64,000 bases of DNA from Phytophthora hibernalis (lineage: Eukaryota; Oomycota; Peronosporomycetes; Peronosporales; Peronosporaceae), in assembly GCA_012656075.1 (NCBI GenBank), contig JAAKBF010000028.1, positions 372,001 to 436,000 of the forward strand, in the 5' to 3' direction. The position numbers and the translations under genes were made by a program. The notes under the pieces are model-generated. The model saw nothing but the letters and a program-made list of their open reading frames with translations. It searched no databases and had not been told where the DNA came from. Below are positions 1-10,574 of this stretch, piece after piece; within the stretch, counting starts at the first letter, position 1, and each line of letters begins with the position of its first letter.

Positions 1-35
1 ACAATTGAAACCACGATTGGCTTGTTGGAGTGTGT

Positions 36-434
36 ATGCGCTCCAGTCCCCAACTCTATTATTGCTTTTGGCGGCAGCGTTAATTCTGAATGATACAGAA
101 GAAGCTCAGGTAGAATTGGATGTTATTCCGGATGATACAGAGGATATACGAAAATACAACATGGCCGTCACTAAGGGTACATCGTACATTGTATTTCACT
201 AACGAAGAAAGCAAGCACCAAATACGAACATGGACATGGAGGACTTGGTCTCTATACGAATCCCATGCACGAGCGCGCATTAGACAAAACGGAGGCATTC
301 TAATCATCGCAATATCAAACCAAGCGTCTCCAGTACCTGCGGAATGTCTTCTCAGCATTCGCAGAATCAAAAGACAGGGTCTCCCGAGACGGGTTTCTTC
401 AGTGCGTATTGCAGCGACTTGTTCGAGGTCTTAG
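36..434 (+). pseudogene. Secreted-protein N terminus with RxLR-like leader (broken)
   Basis: An ATG at 36 opens a reading frame that, after one frame change at the CCCC run near 49-52, gives a strongly hydrophobic leucine/alanine stretch (TLLLLLAAALIL) followed by acidic residues, as in a signal peptide. About 30 residues further on, in another frame (about 184-213), the sequence reads RTLY...NEES, close to the RxLR...EER translocation leader of oomycete effectors but lacking the second Arg and the EER. The piece lies upstream of and in the same direction as the LWY repeats at 1.0-2.9 kb, so it may be the start of the same gene. The signal peptide is visible; the RxLR assignment is inferred from position and partial match. 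Stops occur in all frames between this piece and the repeats. Confidence 0.4.
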
Positions 435-566
435 TGCCGCTCGCTGTCATGTACGTCTAGGAAAGATCACAAGGAAACGAGGAGGAGGCGTCAGTCGAGG
501 AGATGGTTGCATGTTATCTCTTCAATACAAACTGACCACTTCATAGATATGGCTGGTGTCTTCGAG

Positions 567-646
567 CGCGCGCAGAGGAATAATCGCCCTGTTCCTTCTC
601 ACTAATACCGTTAGTTATGAACTGGGCGATTTTTCCTCTGCGCGCG
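567..646. repeat. 23-bp inverted repeat (hairpin)
   Basis: Bases 567-589 and 624-646 are complementary over 23 positions with one mismatch (581/632), with a 34-base loop. The arms contain CGCGCAGAGGAA. It lies in the gap between the signal-peptide piece and the LWY repeats. The surrounding 435-1020 holds only one weak open frame (556-903, GTG/ATG-poor, no recognisable domain) that runs straight through the hairpin. Confidence 0.8.
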
Positions 647-1020
647 AGCTGCGGCGGCAGCGTGGAACCTTTAACGGATGGTCGGTGTCAACGCTGGATC
701 ACGATGGCCTCGTACCGAAATTGACGGGTATTGAAGCTCAGGAGGTTTTTGGCGGTGTGTTACGCTCGCGAGGGCCAATGATAGCTCATAATTTTTGCAG
801 CTGGTGGGTACACTGTTCATGTTTTGTCATCATTCGTAGCTGCTTTGTGCTAGAAGTGCACGATCTCTGTACAGTTTACCTGAAGGGGGCTACAACAGCA
901 TAATTTCGGCTGTTTTTAGAGCATACTATAACCAAGCTTATTCCTTATTCTGTAGGATACAGAATAAGCGGCGGGGTTAGAAGGGTTAAGATAGCTGGTT
1001 CGGATAAGCCAGCGAGTGGT

Positions 1021-2860
1021 TTTGACGGACTCTCGTGTTGCTGAATTGGTCAAGTATTTCGGCGATTGGAGCACAAAGCATACTGACGAGGCAGTATCGA
1101 TGCTTCCAAGTTTAATTGGTCGGTAAGATGACGAAGTTGTGTTCAAAATACTGAAGGCAGCAAAGAAAACCCGCAGTACCCAGAGTCTAGCGACCAAACT
1201 ACACGCCGATCAAATTCAGCACTGGTCGGCTATTGGGAAATCCCCGAATGAAGTCTTGAAGATACTTGGTGCGGACGAAACTGCTAGTGGTCTTTTCATG
1301 AATTCTCAATTCGCCGATTTGGTCAGGTATTTCGACAATTGGAACACAAAGCATACCGACGAGGTAGTATCGCTAGTCTCAAAGGTGGCGACTCAGTACG
1401 GCGACGGCATTCTGTTCAAAATACTCCAAGAGGCCAAGAGGATTCGAAGTACGAAAAAATTGCCACCAAATTGCAGGCCGAGCAGATTCAACGTTTACAG
1501 AGCAAAAACGAACCCCTGGAAAAGTGTTCGCGATACTAGGACTCCATGAGATCAAGGCCGACCAGGTTCTCCCTGAAGTATTTGGAAGTCCTTTGGTGAA
1601 AACTTGGGTCAAATACCTGCAGAAATTCAACACTAAGAATCCTCAAGACGAAACGTCGGTGTACATTGCCATCCACAGTCAATTCAATGTTGAAAACGTG
1701 GTTGAGGAGGCGATGAAAATACCCGAGATGAGTGGCATGGCCAAATGGATACTGTCCCAGAAGTTCCGATGGTATTTGAAGAAAAATGTCGCCGGTGGAC
1801 ATGAAGCCATTGGTCGTCGCCATATCACTCGCGCAACTAATGGTGCAGACCCGCCCGAATGGATCATGAATGCAGACAACTTTCTCGACGATCCAATGTT
1901 TAAAATGTGGACCAGGTACTTGTATGATTTCAACAAGAGGTACCCCGACCAGAAAACAGATATGATCAAGTCACTACTGGTAAAATATACCGACGACACA
2001 TTATCGCAGGCACTCATCGCAGCAAAAAATGTCCCCAGTACGGAAAAGATGGCCACGGACCTGGAGCTCTCGTTACTCAATAAATGGGCCCGAGAAAAGA
2101 AACCCGCAGCGGAAGTCTCCGAGCTATTGCATGGAAACGCCGATACGCTCATGATAACGTACATGAAGAAGTACAATCGAGCGCCCAGGATTGTTGTGGA
2201 TGATAAAATAAAGTGCTCGACGATCTGGATGAAAAACGTGGATCACATATGTTGATGATCTCGTCGAGAAGAAACGTGACGCCTCGTTGACGATCTCAGA
2301 AGCGACGGATCGTTACGGCGGCAAGGCTGTGGCAAGGATGATCGAGATGTCCAAGGGTAGTCGGGAGGCTACTACGATGAATGCTGCGCGTGATTTGCAG
2401 GATGCGCAGATTAAAGGCTGGCTGGATAGCCAACTGTCGCTGGACAATGTCTTCGACGACGTACTGAAACTTCACAAGGAATTCAACATGCGGCTCGATA
2501 ACCCACTCTTGACTAAAACGTTTCGGCGGTTCTTAAACCAATTCGAGAAGAAGAACCCGCCAAAGAACCCACGGCTAATTCTACGCGGAAGAGACACCAC
2601 GGACTTCATCGGCTTTTAAGGAAAAAGTACGGTGACGAAGATCTGTCGAAAATTATCATTGAAGGAAAACCCACTTTGAAACAAAGGAGAACGGTCGGTC
2701 GCTTCAGAACCAGCTCCTGGACAAGTGGCTTGGAGAAAAGAGAAGCCCGAAGATCGTGTACAGCTGGTTGAAAAAACCTGCTCCGGACAGTGTGGAGGGT
2801 CTGGTTTACCAGAAATATTGGACGGATTACAAGACTGCGTTGGATTTCAAAGGAGAGTAA
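1021..2860 (+). pseudogene. Tandem LWY-repeat effector (PSR2-like), frameshifted
   Basis: At least five degenerate units of about 90 residues can be read across three frames: 1021-1440 and 1139-1549, 1430-1540, 1524-2255, 2257-2619 and 2622-2860. Each has the LWY pattern: an amphipathic segment such as DQIQHWSAIGKSPNEVLKIL, LSLLNKWAREKKPAAEV or AQIKGWLDSQLSLDNVF, followed by an aromatic segment such as LVRYFDNWNTKHTDEVV, VKTWVKYLQKFNTK, FKMWTRYLYDFNKRYPD or TKTFRRFLNQFEKK and a Y-x-D/G-D helix. The first two units are also related at DNA level with a 273-bp period (1052 versus 1325). This is the architecture of Phytophthora LWY effectors that act inside plant cells (PSR2 family, suppression of host RNA silencing). 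That particular target is family knowledge and cannot be read here. Frame changes near 1435, 1525, 2240 and 2615 and a stop at 1123 make it a pseudogene as sequenced. Its last stop is at 2858-2860; GTAAGT overlaps it, so an intron there is conceivable. Confidence 0.7.
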
Positions 2861-3863
2861 GTACTACTGTACAAACGTGGCCAACGCTTCGCCAATTTCA
2901 GGCCAACGGTCTAGACCACGATGGTTTCCGATGATGTTGGTTCTCCAAAGTCCAATCGTACAGTTCGTATGAACAGTATAGCGTCCACAATACAAATGTT
3001 GCGAAGGTCCATGAATGCTTTAGTTTTCTGCAATGCATGGATTATTGCCGTCGATAAAAGTGTCAAGAGCGGGGTCTATTAGTCGAGACTAAATCGGAGC
3101 GGATGGCCGCTCAGACCACCTATCGTTTTTCGTGTGAAAGTTCACACGCTGCGACGCGTATGCGAATACTTTCGACAGCAGGTTCTCATCCAGTTGGCTG
3201 CGTGCTGATCTAGCCGGGCCGGTCCTCTTCTTCTCAGTTGCTGGCAGGATCACACTAAGAAACTCGATCTTGACATCCATCGATAGTTTGGTTGCCCATC
3301 TTGTTGATGTTTCTTGAAGAAATGAGCGTGGTAATCACGTCGACGTACAGTACCGGTTCCTGTATTCCAGCTGGAATTTCCAGCTCCAGCCAGGGCTAAT
3401 GGTAACCTCAAAATAGGGGATGCGAATATATTCAAAATGATATGATGATATTTAAAGTATGCATAATATTTTCATTTTGAAAGCGAATATTGATATCTAC
3501 TACTTGGCGAATATATTCGAATATTTGATCTTTCCAAAATGATTACGCAATAAATGTTTTCAACTAATCAAAACACACCTAAAACAGATTAGTGATCACT
3601 CACTATATAATTTATAATAGACGACCTGGTTGGTCGGCGGCACTAGGGCAACAGCTGAAGTTGGCTAAACACTGGGCAGCACTGCCGATGCGATGCTCAT
3701 TTACTCGTGCGCGTTTTCCTATAGCTGTGCACGTCAGTAGAAGCTCCTCTGGGTGTACCGGTATCCTCAGCCCGCCATCCAAATATATACCTTTCCAAAA
3801 CTCGTACTTACTCCGAAGTACCATTAATATTCACGTGGAATATGCATAATAAATACTGGGGGC

Positions 3864-3942
3864 TATGCATAATATCCGACACAGATATTTTTGCATAATA
3901 TATGCAGGGAGAGTATGCATAATACCGACACAGATATTTACT
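3864..3942. repeat. Two-copy direct repeat, about 50-bp period
   Basis: TATGCATAATA followed by CCGACACAGATATTT occurs at about 3864-3890 and again at about 3914-3939, with a one-base length difference and TATGCA-rich spacer between. Confidence 0.7.
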
Positions 3943-4168
3943 ACGTGTAGGCCCACCAACATAATTGGCATACTACGCAATAGACGGCCAAGGGCATCCG
4001 CACCACCGACTACTCCAGCTGGTCCCCAGCACAACAACGTGCTACACATGAGGCGACGACAATGCACACCATTAGCCGGATAGCTCGAATATGCTTGAGC
4101 AAGCTCCATCACACATGGTGTTCATGCGGATATCACTTTATATCATTTTTATATCTGATATCTTGAAG

Positions 4169-4224
4169 AATCCTCGATGATATTTAAATATTATGGTACT
4201 CTTTTGCATTTTGAAAGAATATAG
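4169..4224. repeat. Dispersed AT-rich repeat, copy 1
   Basis: Reads AATCCTCGATGATATTT...GGTACTCTTTT...TTTTGAAAGAATATAG. Nearly the same sequence returns at 59606-59659, differing by a few bases and a short gap. A more diverged relative is at 3440-3490. This suggests a small dispersed element family. Confidence 0.75.
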
Positions 4225-4756
4225 TTATTTTTGCCCAAAATAGTACTACTAATACCCTGAAAATATTATGCATATTTGTATTACCATTAGCCCCTGCCTC
4301 CTGCATCCGAACAAGAGACTGTACATTGCCATAATGCAGTCCGGACATATTACTCCTGTTCTACTGATACCGGAAGGTGGTATCTATAAGTGTAAGGTTT
4401 GGCCAGTTTAGTAGAATTTTTACAGTGGGTTGATTCAAAACTCGATATATGGACAACCGCTTATCCGTTTTACCGAAACAACCGTTAAAATGAAGCTGGA
4501 ACTCAGGACGATTTTACTGAAGTGATTGTGGCTTATTCTCTGCAAGCGGGGTCGCCTTTCCAGTTCCGGGAGCAGATGCAGGTTCGATCAGTTTAATAGA
4601 GCTTTTAATAAAGATGTTTGAATCAGCAGACCACATGTTTTGGGTTCCTTTTGGCCGATCTCAAATTAATTTCTAACCGTTTAATTTAATGTGCATGAAA
4701 TTCAAGAACTAATTGTATATGACAGGTCGGCTGTGGATGCCTCAAGGGGCGCCTGT

Positions 4757-5820
4757 CATTGCAGCATACCGGGTCTCAGGCGTGTGTAGACGGAGAAGCA
4801 CCAACTCGACCATCTCCCCATCAGGCGTATTACCAACTCACTCTTACCGGCCGCCAGGAGCGCACATGCTCCTCCGATACGTAGAGAGTGGGTAGAGTAT
4901 TGGTTGGGATCTGCTCCAATTGTCTGTGCTGCCACCTAGATCGTCTTCGCGACAGTCGATTTCGGGATCGTCGTGGACTTGTTTGTCGAAGTCAGATTAG
5001 GCCCGAGCTGTTGGCCGCTTGCCTCCCATTCATGCCTGGTGCGTAAGTACAGCTCTGCTGCTGCCACCAGACAGAGCAGTCGTTGATTGTATCGGTAGTG
5101 ACGGATAGTTGTTCCTTGGCGAGTCGGATCACCTTTGTGTGATCTGAAGATGATTTCCACTGATTCGGCGTTTCGATTCAGCGGTGTCGTCTGCCGTCCA
5201 TTGCTGTCTCTCAGAATGACATCGATTGCCTTCACACAATGGGTGACTCCACCCGTAGAAGGTCCTTCTTTACCGGGCCCCATAGCTCTGAGCTGCGGTC
5301 AAGAAAAGAATCCAATGAGGATAGACCCCCACAACATGTCGTTCATGTCTGCCTCGGCTCCCGTACAGCGTGTCCGAAGCTTATTGTGCATTTCGAGCAA
5401 CATGGGAGTGGTAACGGGTTCTTTCCGGTCAACGCTACTGTTGGTGCGGTTAACGCCCCGAGCAACAAGATCTAATTCCGGAGTCTTGTAATTGAGTCGT
5501 GCGTTTCGTTCGCAACGATGGGCAAAGGCGACCGCCGCTCTTTTCCCGTCAAACGTCTGGTACTTGTTACCCCGCTTTCTTGTGTTGTGTCCTTCAAGTG
5601 CACAAAGTCCTGCAAATAGTCCAACGATGCGGGCTTGCCTCTCCTGTGAAAGCTGGTTGAGCCAGATTGGAAATCCAAATTCCTGACAGAAGTCAATCCA
5701 GTGGCGGAATTTCTTCTGGTAAGTCGGCAGGGACGACGCGTTGATGGCCGCTCGTGTGAGGTCTCTGGTTGCTTGTGCGCCACCTCGCGCAATCTACCTG
5801 TGCATATTGAAGTTCAGATA
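4757..5820 (-). pseudogene. Tyrosine recombinase of the YR retroelement
   Basis: From 5820 downwards the minus strand reads an N-terminal SAM-like domain (LTRAAINASSLPTYQKKFRH, then GLFAGLCALEGH), and after a frame change at about 5297 a DRSSELWGP stretch holding the first catalytic Arg. The beta-hairpin Lys region follows (VEIIFRSHKGD, about 5150-5115). After further breaks come YSTHSLRIGGA (H-x-x-R, about 4896-4866) and LMGRWSSWCFSVYTR with the nucleophilic Tyr (about 4810-4775). All five landmarks of a phage-integrase-type catalytic domain are therefore recognisable. It would integrate the circular cDNA of the element. At least three frame changes or stops make it non-functional as sequenced. 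Confidence 0.8.
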
Positions 5821-5928
5821 TATCAGTTGGTGAATGCACATCACATTGTTTTGGCTCGGTCGCGCGCGTTAGGACCTGGCTCACTGAGAGCATCAGTCAA
5901 CGCCGAGCTTGAACTAGAGTCAGGGCTC

Positions 5929-6423
5929 TTAGAAGCTGCTGGGCCCCGGGTCTCTGCAATTCATCGTTTCAAGAAGGTTGGCTTCCCATCGGTTCTTGAC
6001 ATAAAGGTGCACGTGGCCACACTTTGTTTGGTGAGGGTCGACTGCAACCCATTGCTCCACCACCTGAAGCAGGATACCCGCTAGTGATTGTTCGTCAGAC
6101 GATCCTTCCAACCGGAAGCGATGCGATCGCCTTGGTGCCAGACCGTAAACTACGGTGTGTCCGTTCTCGTTTAGAACGTCCACCCGTCCGACCCTGGAAG
6201 ATCTTCCGCAAACATCGACATTGGTACTCCGAAAACTCATTTTCAAACACCAGGTCCTTCCACCACTCGAGGTCTGCCCGGAGTTCATTTGTCATCAGAG
6301 TGCATGGTCGTCCGTTTCGTGGATAGCTGGGTCGCTACCAATCGTTGTACGAACGGTTTTGCAACGGGGATAAATATCACCACGTGTCGTAGTACCCCAC
6401 GACACTATCAATCCGTTTCTGGG
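5929..6423 (-). pseudogene. Downstream part of the YR-element reverse transcriptase/RNase H
   Basis: Immediately after the second copy of the LINE target duplication the minus strand continues the reverse transcriptase (SQKRIDSVVG, then VAKPFVQRLVATQ), followed by MTNELRADLEWWKDLVFENE. Such a RADLEWW block is where DIRS-type polyproteins pass from RT into the RNase H-like region. The next segment (GLAPRRSHRFRLEG...SLAGILLQVVEQW) lies in another frame. The domain is degenerate and no catalytic carboxylates can be assigned safely. Its value is that it joins in sense to the RT piece ending at 9036. Confidence 0.6.
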
Positions 6424-6437
6424 AGATGAACCGTTTG
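6424..6437. repeat. LINE target-site duplication, right copy
   Basis: AGATGAACCGTTTG, identical to 9036-9049. It marks the 3' end of the LINE on the minus strand. Confidence 0.85.
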
Positions 6438-6549
6438 TTTTTGAAGTGGGGTACATTAATGTCAATTAACCTAAGCTAACGCCACATAATGCCCATGTTC
6501 TACTGTTGCCATTAGTGTGAACAGTGAGTCTATTGCCGTCCTCTTGCCG

Positions 6550-7734
6550 TCATCCAGGGGCGGCCCCTGCGGAGTTACACCTCGTCTCCACGACCATCGA
6601 GTTGGTCGATTTCTCGTGCTCCAGCAACCATTGTGCCACATCCACAGCGACGAACTGCGTGATGCCGGCCCATGTGGCCCCAGTCGCTGACAATGCGCCA
6701 GCGTTCCATTCAATATTGCGGCCCGTTGACAGTGCTATCCGGGCAAGTTCCCGCGCAGTGCGGTTGTAGTACCGGGTCTATGTCGTCCAGCTGATCACCG
6801 CTGTCGCGTCCGCGAGTCGTCTAGCCTTCCAGTATTCACCCCTCAGATGTTTCACCTGAGGCGGGGTACGGTTTAGTTGTTGTCTTGTGGCGTCTGCATT
6901 GTCTCCCACGACGTGTAACGGTCCCCAGAACGAGTTCAGGCAACGGCGTAGTCCCCACGCGAGGGCCGAATAGGAAGCCCGTAGAGGAACCATGTTGGTG
7001 CCAGAGTTGCTCGCGCTGCCTATCTGCATTAATTGATATGCACCAGTAACCGGGTGGAACTTCGCGATGACCACTCCGTTGCTGCACAGGCGAGTTTCAG
7101 TACCTTGGTCCCCTGCGACTGCTAGTAAGTAGAAGTGCCCAGATATGGGCGGTCCCTCGAGCGTGCCATCCCAGCCCGCGCTCAGCATCGCGCAGATGCC
7201 CTTGCACAACGAAGTGCGTATGGCTGGTGGAAGAACTTCGTAGTAATCCCTCGTCACGTCTAAGTGCCCATGGTTCAATCTCATCTTCAGGCCGGCGGAG
7301 TGATACTCAGGAGTCACGTCGTTGAGCAGGTCGAAGTGCGATACCCTCCAGCGCCAGACAGCATGTAGGTACTGGGCTACCAGCAGCTCCGGACCATGTT
7401 GTCCACCGTTGCGCCCAGTTCTGCGATGTCTGCGTCGTGGGGCGACCACGACTCGTCCTGTGGCTTTGGCGATTCCGTCAGGGATCACAGGTAATGCCAA
7501 AGCAAAGATCGCCTCCTCATAAGCAGCGAGGCGGAGTTCAGCTGACTCCCATCTGCTCACCAGGATGTCGCGAAGAATCCTGGCTGCTGGGCATTCCCAG
7601 AAGACGTGAAACAAGTCTACGCTGGCAACTCGTTCGCACCCAGGGTGCGGGCAACCCAAAGTCGATGTCACCGGGTTATATACCGACAGCGCATGCAGTT
7701 TGACTTGGTACAGGAGCTGCTCCCCAGGGTTCAT
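6550..7734 (-). pseudogene. LINE ORF2 C terminus: zf-RVT plus RNase H
   Basis: An open frame of 318 codons (7734-6778) begins with a zinc-binding RT-associated domain, CPHPGCERVASVDLFHVFWECP (about residues 28-49), and ends in an RNase H-like domain with VPLRASYSALAWGL (about 254-267) and the acidic HVVGDNADATRQQL (about 277-290). The first catalytic carboxylates are not obvious. After one in-frame TAG the same frame continues as RYYNRTARELARIAL, the usual end of the domain, to about 6550. RNase H would remove RNA from the new DNA strand during retrotransposition. The neighbouring 7735-9035 carries the preceding part of the same protein in shifted frames. Confidence 0.7.
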
Positions 7735-9035
7735 CCGACGATTCGTCTAATCCGCTTCCAGGTTAAGGTCTTCAGACGTGCAGCCGCCGGTCGGCTCAGG
7801 CGCTCCCATTTACCTTGACGGTCAGCACTGATGGTCTTGCCTTTCAGCAACCGCTTGGCCCAGGCGCTCCCATTTACCTTGACGGTCAGCACAGATGGTC
7901 TTGCCTTTCAGCACCCGCCTGGCCCCAAATTCAGCCTTGTAAGACTTTCGGGTAGTTTTTCACCTTCTCTCCCCATCCAGAGGCAGGGCATACGGGCGAG
8001 TCTCGGATGTGGGTGCACCAAGTCTATCGTCGCCGCCGGCCCCACATCCTGCTGCATGTGGCGCGTGAGATCTCTATGCGAGAAGATGGTGGTTCGTCGA
8101 GGCGTCGCGTTCTCTGGCGTTTCCGATCCAATGAGGTTCCGTTCGCTGGTTAGACAGCGGCGAATCGGCGCACCCCTGGTTCTTGCGTAGAATACCTTAC
8201 CACGCCGGAGTGATCTCCAGGCAGCACGATCTGTGGTAAATTCAGGATCAGAAGCTGCATGAGTAGGTCGACGTGCCGTTGAACTGTCTTGGTCAGCGCA
8301 CCGTGACGGCGAGGCGATGCTGCCGCGTCCAAGTCCAATGAATTACGTCTTTGAGTTGTGCCCCCTCGGCACAGATACTCCAGAAGCGCGACGCAGGATT
8401 AGCCGTAGTGACATTTTCAGAGTGTATTCTTAGATCCTTGAGGACGAGGTATGGGAGCCATTCAACGCAAAACACTCCGTGTTGGTGCGCCTCCACCGTC
8501 GAGTATCGAGCCCACAGGTGTCCGCTCAGCAAAGAAGCGTCGACGACGAGCCGTCTACCCCACCACGCTAGAGAAATGGGTCCGCGGAAGTATTGGAGGC
8601 AGTGAAGCGCCATCACCACGTCGTCTTTCGCCGCTACCGCCACTACGCCGCCGATAGCATTGCAAAGTTGAACACCAGTAGTCCAGAGCGTGTCCCCGCA
8701 GTCTTGGTCCCTGTTTGGGTGGAAGCGTAACCCTAGGAAACACGTATAATTTTTGCGCAAGGCCCAGGGCGTCTGCACCTGCAATCACGTCTCCAAGCAC
8801 TAGAGTCGCGGCGTCAGCTTCGAGCGCCCACGTGTTCACCGTGACCGCGGCGTGTGCCAGCAGATCAAATTTCAGATTCGGGATGTCAAGCCCGCCATCC
8901 CGGCGCGGTAGGGCCGCTACGTGTCAGTTTATCCAGACTCGGCCAGATACAGCATCCGCCGAGAATCTGGCGTGCCATTCAAATTTCTCGATCATTGTCT
9001 GAAAGTCCCCCACCAGCTCTTTTGTTGGCCACCTA
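7735..9035 (-). pseudogene. LINE reverse-transcriptase connector region
   Basis: Minus-strand open frames at 8839-8555 and 8784-8293 carry ALEADAATLVLGDVIAGADAL, LWTTGVQLCNAIGGVVAVAA and GHLWARYSTVEAHQHGVF, resembling the region downstream of the RT fingers and palm in oomycete LINEs. The polymerase active site itself is missing because of the 5' truncation. Frames change at about 8740 and 8290. Part of it (7797-7924) is a tandem duplication. Confidence 0.6.
7797..7924. repeat. 64-bp tandem duplication
   Basis: 7797-7860 and 7861-7924 are two adjacent copies of a 64-bp unit beginning CAGGCGCTCCCATTTACC, with about four differences. It lies inside the LINE, and 64 is not a multiple of three, so it also shifts the LINE frame. 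Confidence 0.9.
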
Positions 9036-9049
9036 AGATGAACCGTTTG
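9036..9049. repeat. LINE target-site duplication, left copy
   Basis: AGATGAACCGTTTG, identical to 6424-6437. On the minus strand this is the reverse-transcriptase sequence (LAKRFI) just before the truncated LINE starts. Confidence 0.85.
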
Positions 9050-9900
9050 GCCAGTGTTTCATCTACTACCCGCCTCGTTTTGTCGATCGTCTTTTGAGGT
9101 ATTGTCACGGTTGCCTCCGGGATATTCCAGTCAATACCGACCACGTGAACCCGCTGCGTGCACGTATTACATTTTCTTCGTGCCAGCCGTCTGACCCAAA
9201 ACTACTTGATGCCGTTTCGTAATCTGCGTTCTGCATGCAGCAACCTGTCATCAATATCGACCTCGATGAGGACAATGTCGTCCACCCATTGGAATATCCA
9301 GAACGGCTCGGGGTATCCACGAACGTAGGAAGATCCCTTTCTTTGGTACTGCCTGACTGCTTTGCCCAAGACCGCGAAAACCCCGGGTGAAGCAGTCCAC
9401 CCGAACACTGCCATCCCGGAGACGATGCCTATCTGCGATCGTGGGAAATCCCCCAAATGCCGACGCATGCTTTTCGTGCACCGGCACGTGATGAAATGCG
9501 TCGGCTATATCCGCTACGAGCGCGTAGATTGCGCATCCCGGGTACCGAACAATCAAATCGAGTATGCGCAGCGCAATGATATGGTACGCGTCCAATTGCG
9601 CGACTGGTATCAGCGCGCAGTTGGTAGCGTCGTTGACGGAGAATCCAGCAGGAGCCGATAGGTCGTGGATTGTCCGTCCATCAACGGACAAAGGGTGCCC
9701 TTTTTGGGAACTAACGCAAACGCGCTAAAATGGAACGCCGGTTCTCGTACAAGATCCAGAGCCGTAGCAACAATACAGCGTCCGTTGTAGTAGTTCTATA
9801 TGAGGCGATGGGTAACCACAGCAGTTCCTGCCAACGCGCTGGGATAATTGGTTGGAACCGGTCGGACTCCAACTGGGCGGTTGGACTTGACCCAATGAGG
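9050..9900 (-). pseudogene. Reverse transcriptase of the YR retroelement (5' part)
   Basis: The minus strand reads VREPAFHFSAFALVPKKG, VDGRTIHDLSAPAGFSVND, ALVADIADAFHHVPV (first catalytic Asp at about 9509), then IGIVSGMAVFGWTASPGVFA and FWIFQWVDDIVLIE with the catalytic Asp pair at about 9285. This is a complete RT palm. The break between the last two blocks is a lost G in the GGGGG run at 9450-9454. The domain is cut at 9049 by the LINE and resumes at 6423. It would copy the element's RNA into cDNA. Confidence 0.75.
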
Positions 9901-9902
9901 TA

Positions 9903-9997
9903 CTTGCGAATTATCCTGATCTTGCACTCATCTGTAGCATTGCTGTGCCAGAATCAGCAATGCTACATATGAGTGCAAGATCAGGATAATTCGCAAG
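9903..9997. repeat. 43-bp inverted repeat (long hairpin) inside the YR element
   Basis: 9903-9945 and 9955-9997 are reverse complements over 43 bases with a single mismatch and a 9-base loop. It looks like an inverted local duplication of coding sequence just upstream of the RT (the minus-strand reading YPDLALICS lies in one arm). Confidence 0.95.
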
Positions 9998-10574
9998 ATG
10001 ACGACGATATAGTTGAGGCCGCAACGCCTTGTTGGGCCGCGTATCGGTGAAGGTCTGACCTCGAAATAACCGTAACGTACCAGCGATCCCCATGTCTGGC
10101 AACCTGAGTACACCGCTGAGGAAGTGTACATCCACCCATGGGATGGTGAATTGATCGGATGTAGGCAGCAAGAAGACATTGTTCATCAGACGAAATGTGA
10201 TATCGACGGGCAACCGCGTGGAAGGCCCGAAAACGCCGAGTGGTACACATCTTTTGAGTCCATTGACTGTGCAAGTTCGTACGGTGGTTGTATCGAAGGG
10301 GATCGAGCAAACCGAGCCGATGTGTGCACGGTGAGTTGGGCCGAGGTATCAGTGTATATCCGGCACAACCAGTGCTGTTGGCGCAGGTAATATCTTTGGA
10401 CCAGATGAGCGACCCTGCTGAAGTCGAGCATCACTAAGGACCACCGGGTCCGCTATTGACCAGAGTCATAGGACCAATAGTCCACGTCTGGACCAGGAGT
10501 GCGACCACGCTCAATTGGGTGTTGGCATCCGACGACCGGGAGAGGCCACGTTGTTCCGAGCCCCATGAGCCGTT

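Larger units (their letters stand above)
2861..4730. other. AT-rich intergenic DNA with short dispersed repeats
   Basis: No gene is supported. The stretch holds several copies of a motif around GATGATATTTAAA...TTTTGAAAG (near 3440-3490 and 4169-4224), many TATGCATAAT boxes, and small open frames without domain character. It separates the effector remnant from the end of the tyrosine-recombinase retroelement. Confidence 0.5.
6438..9035 (-). mobile_element. 5'-truncated LINE inserted in the YR element
   Basis: The 2.6-kb segment is bounded by identical 14-bp copies of AGATGAACCGTTTG (6424-6437 and 9036-9049). Its minus strand begins inside the connector of a LINE reverse transcriptase (ELVGDFQTMIEKF, then RRDGGLDIPNLKF), continues through HAAVTVNTWALEADAATL, then a zinc-binding RT-associated domain and an RNase H domain, and ends in a short non-coding tail. 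Loss of the 5' half is usual for target-primed reverse transcription. There is no long poly(A); the tail ends CTTCAAAAACAAA. Removing it rejoins the surrounding RT frame. Confidence 0.85.
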
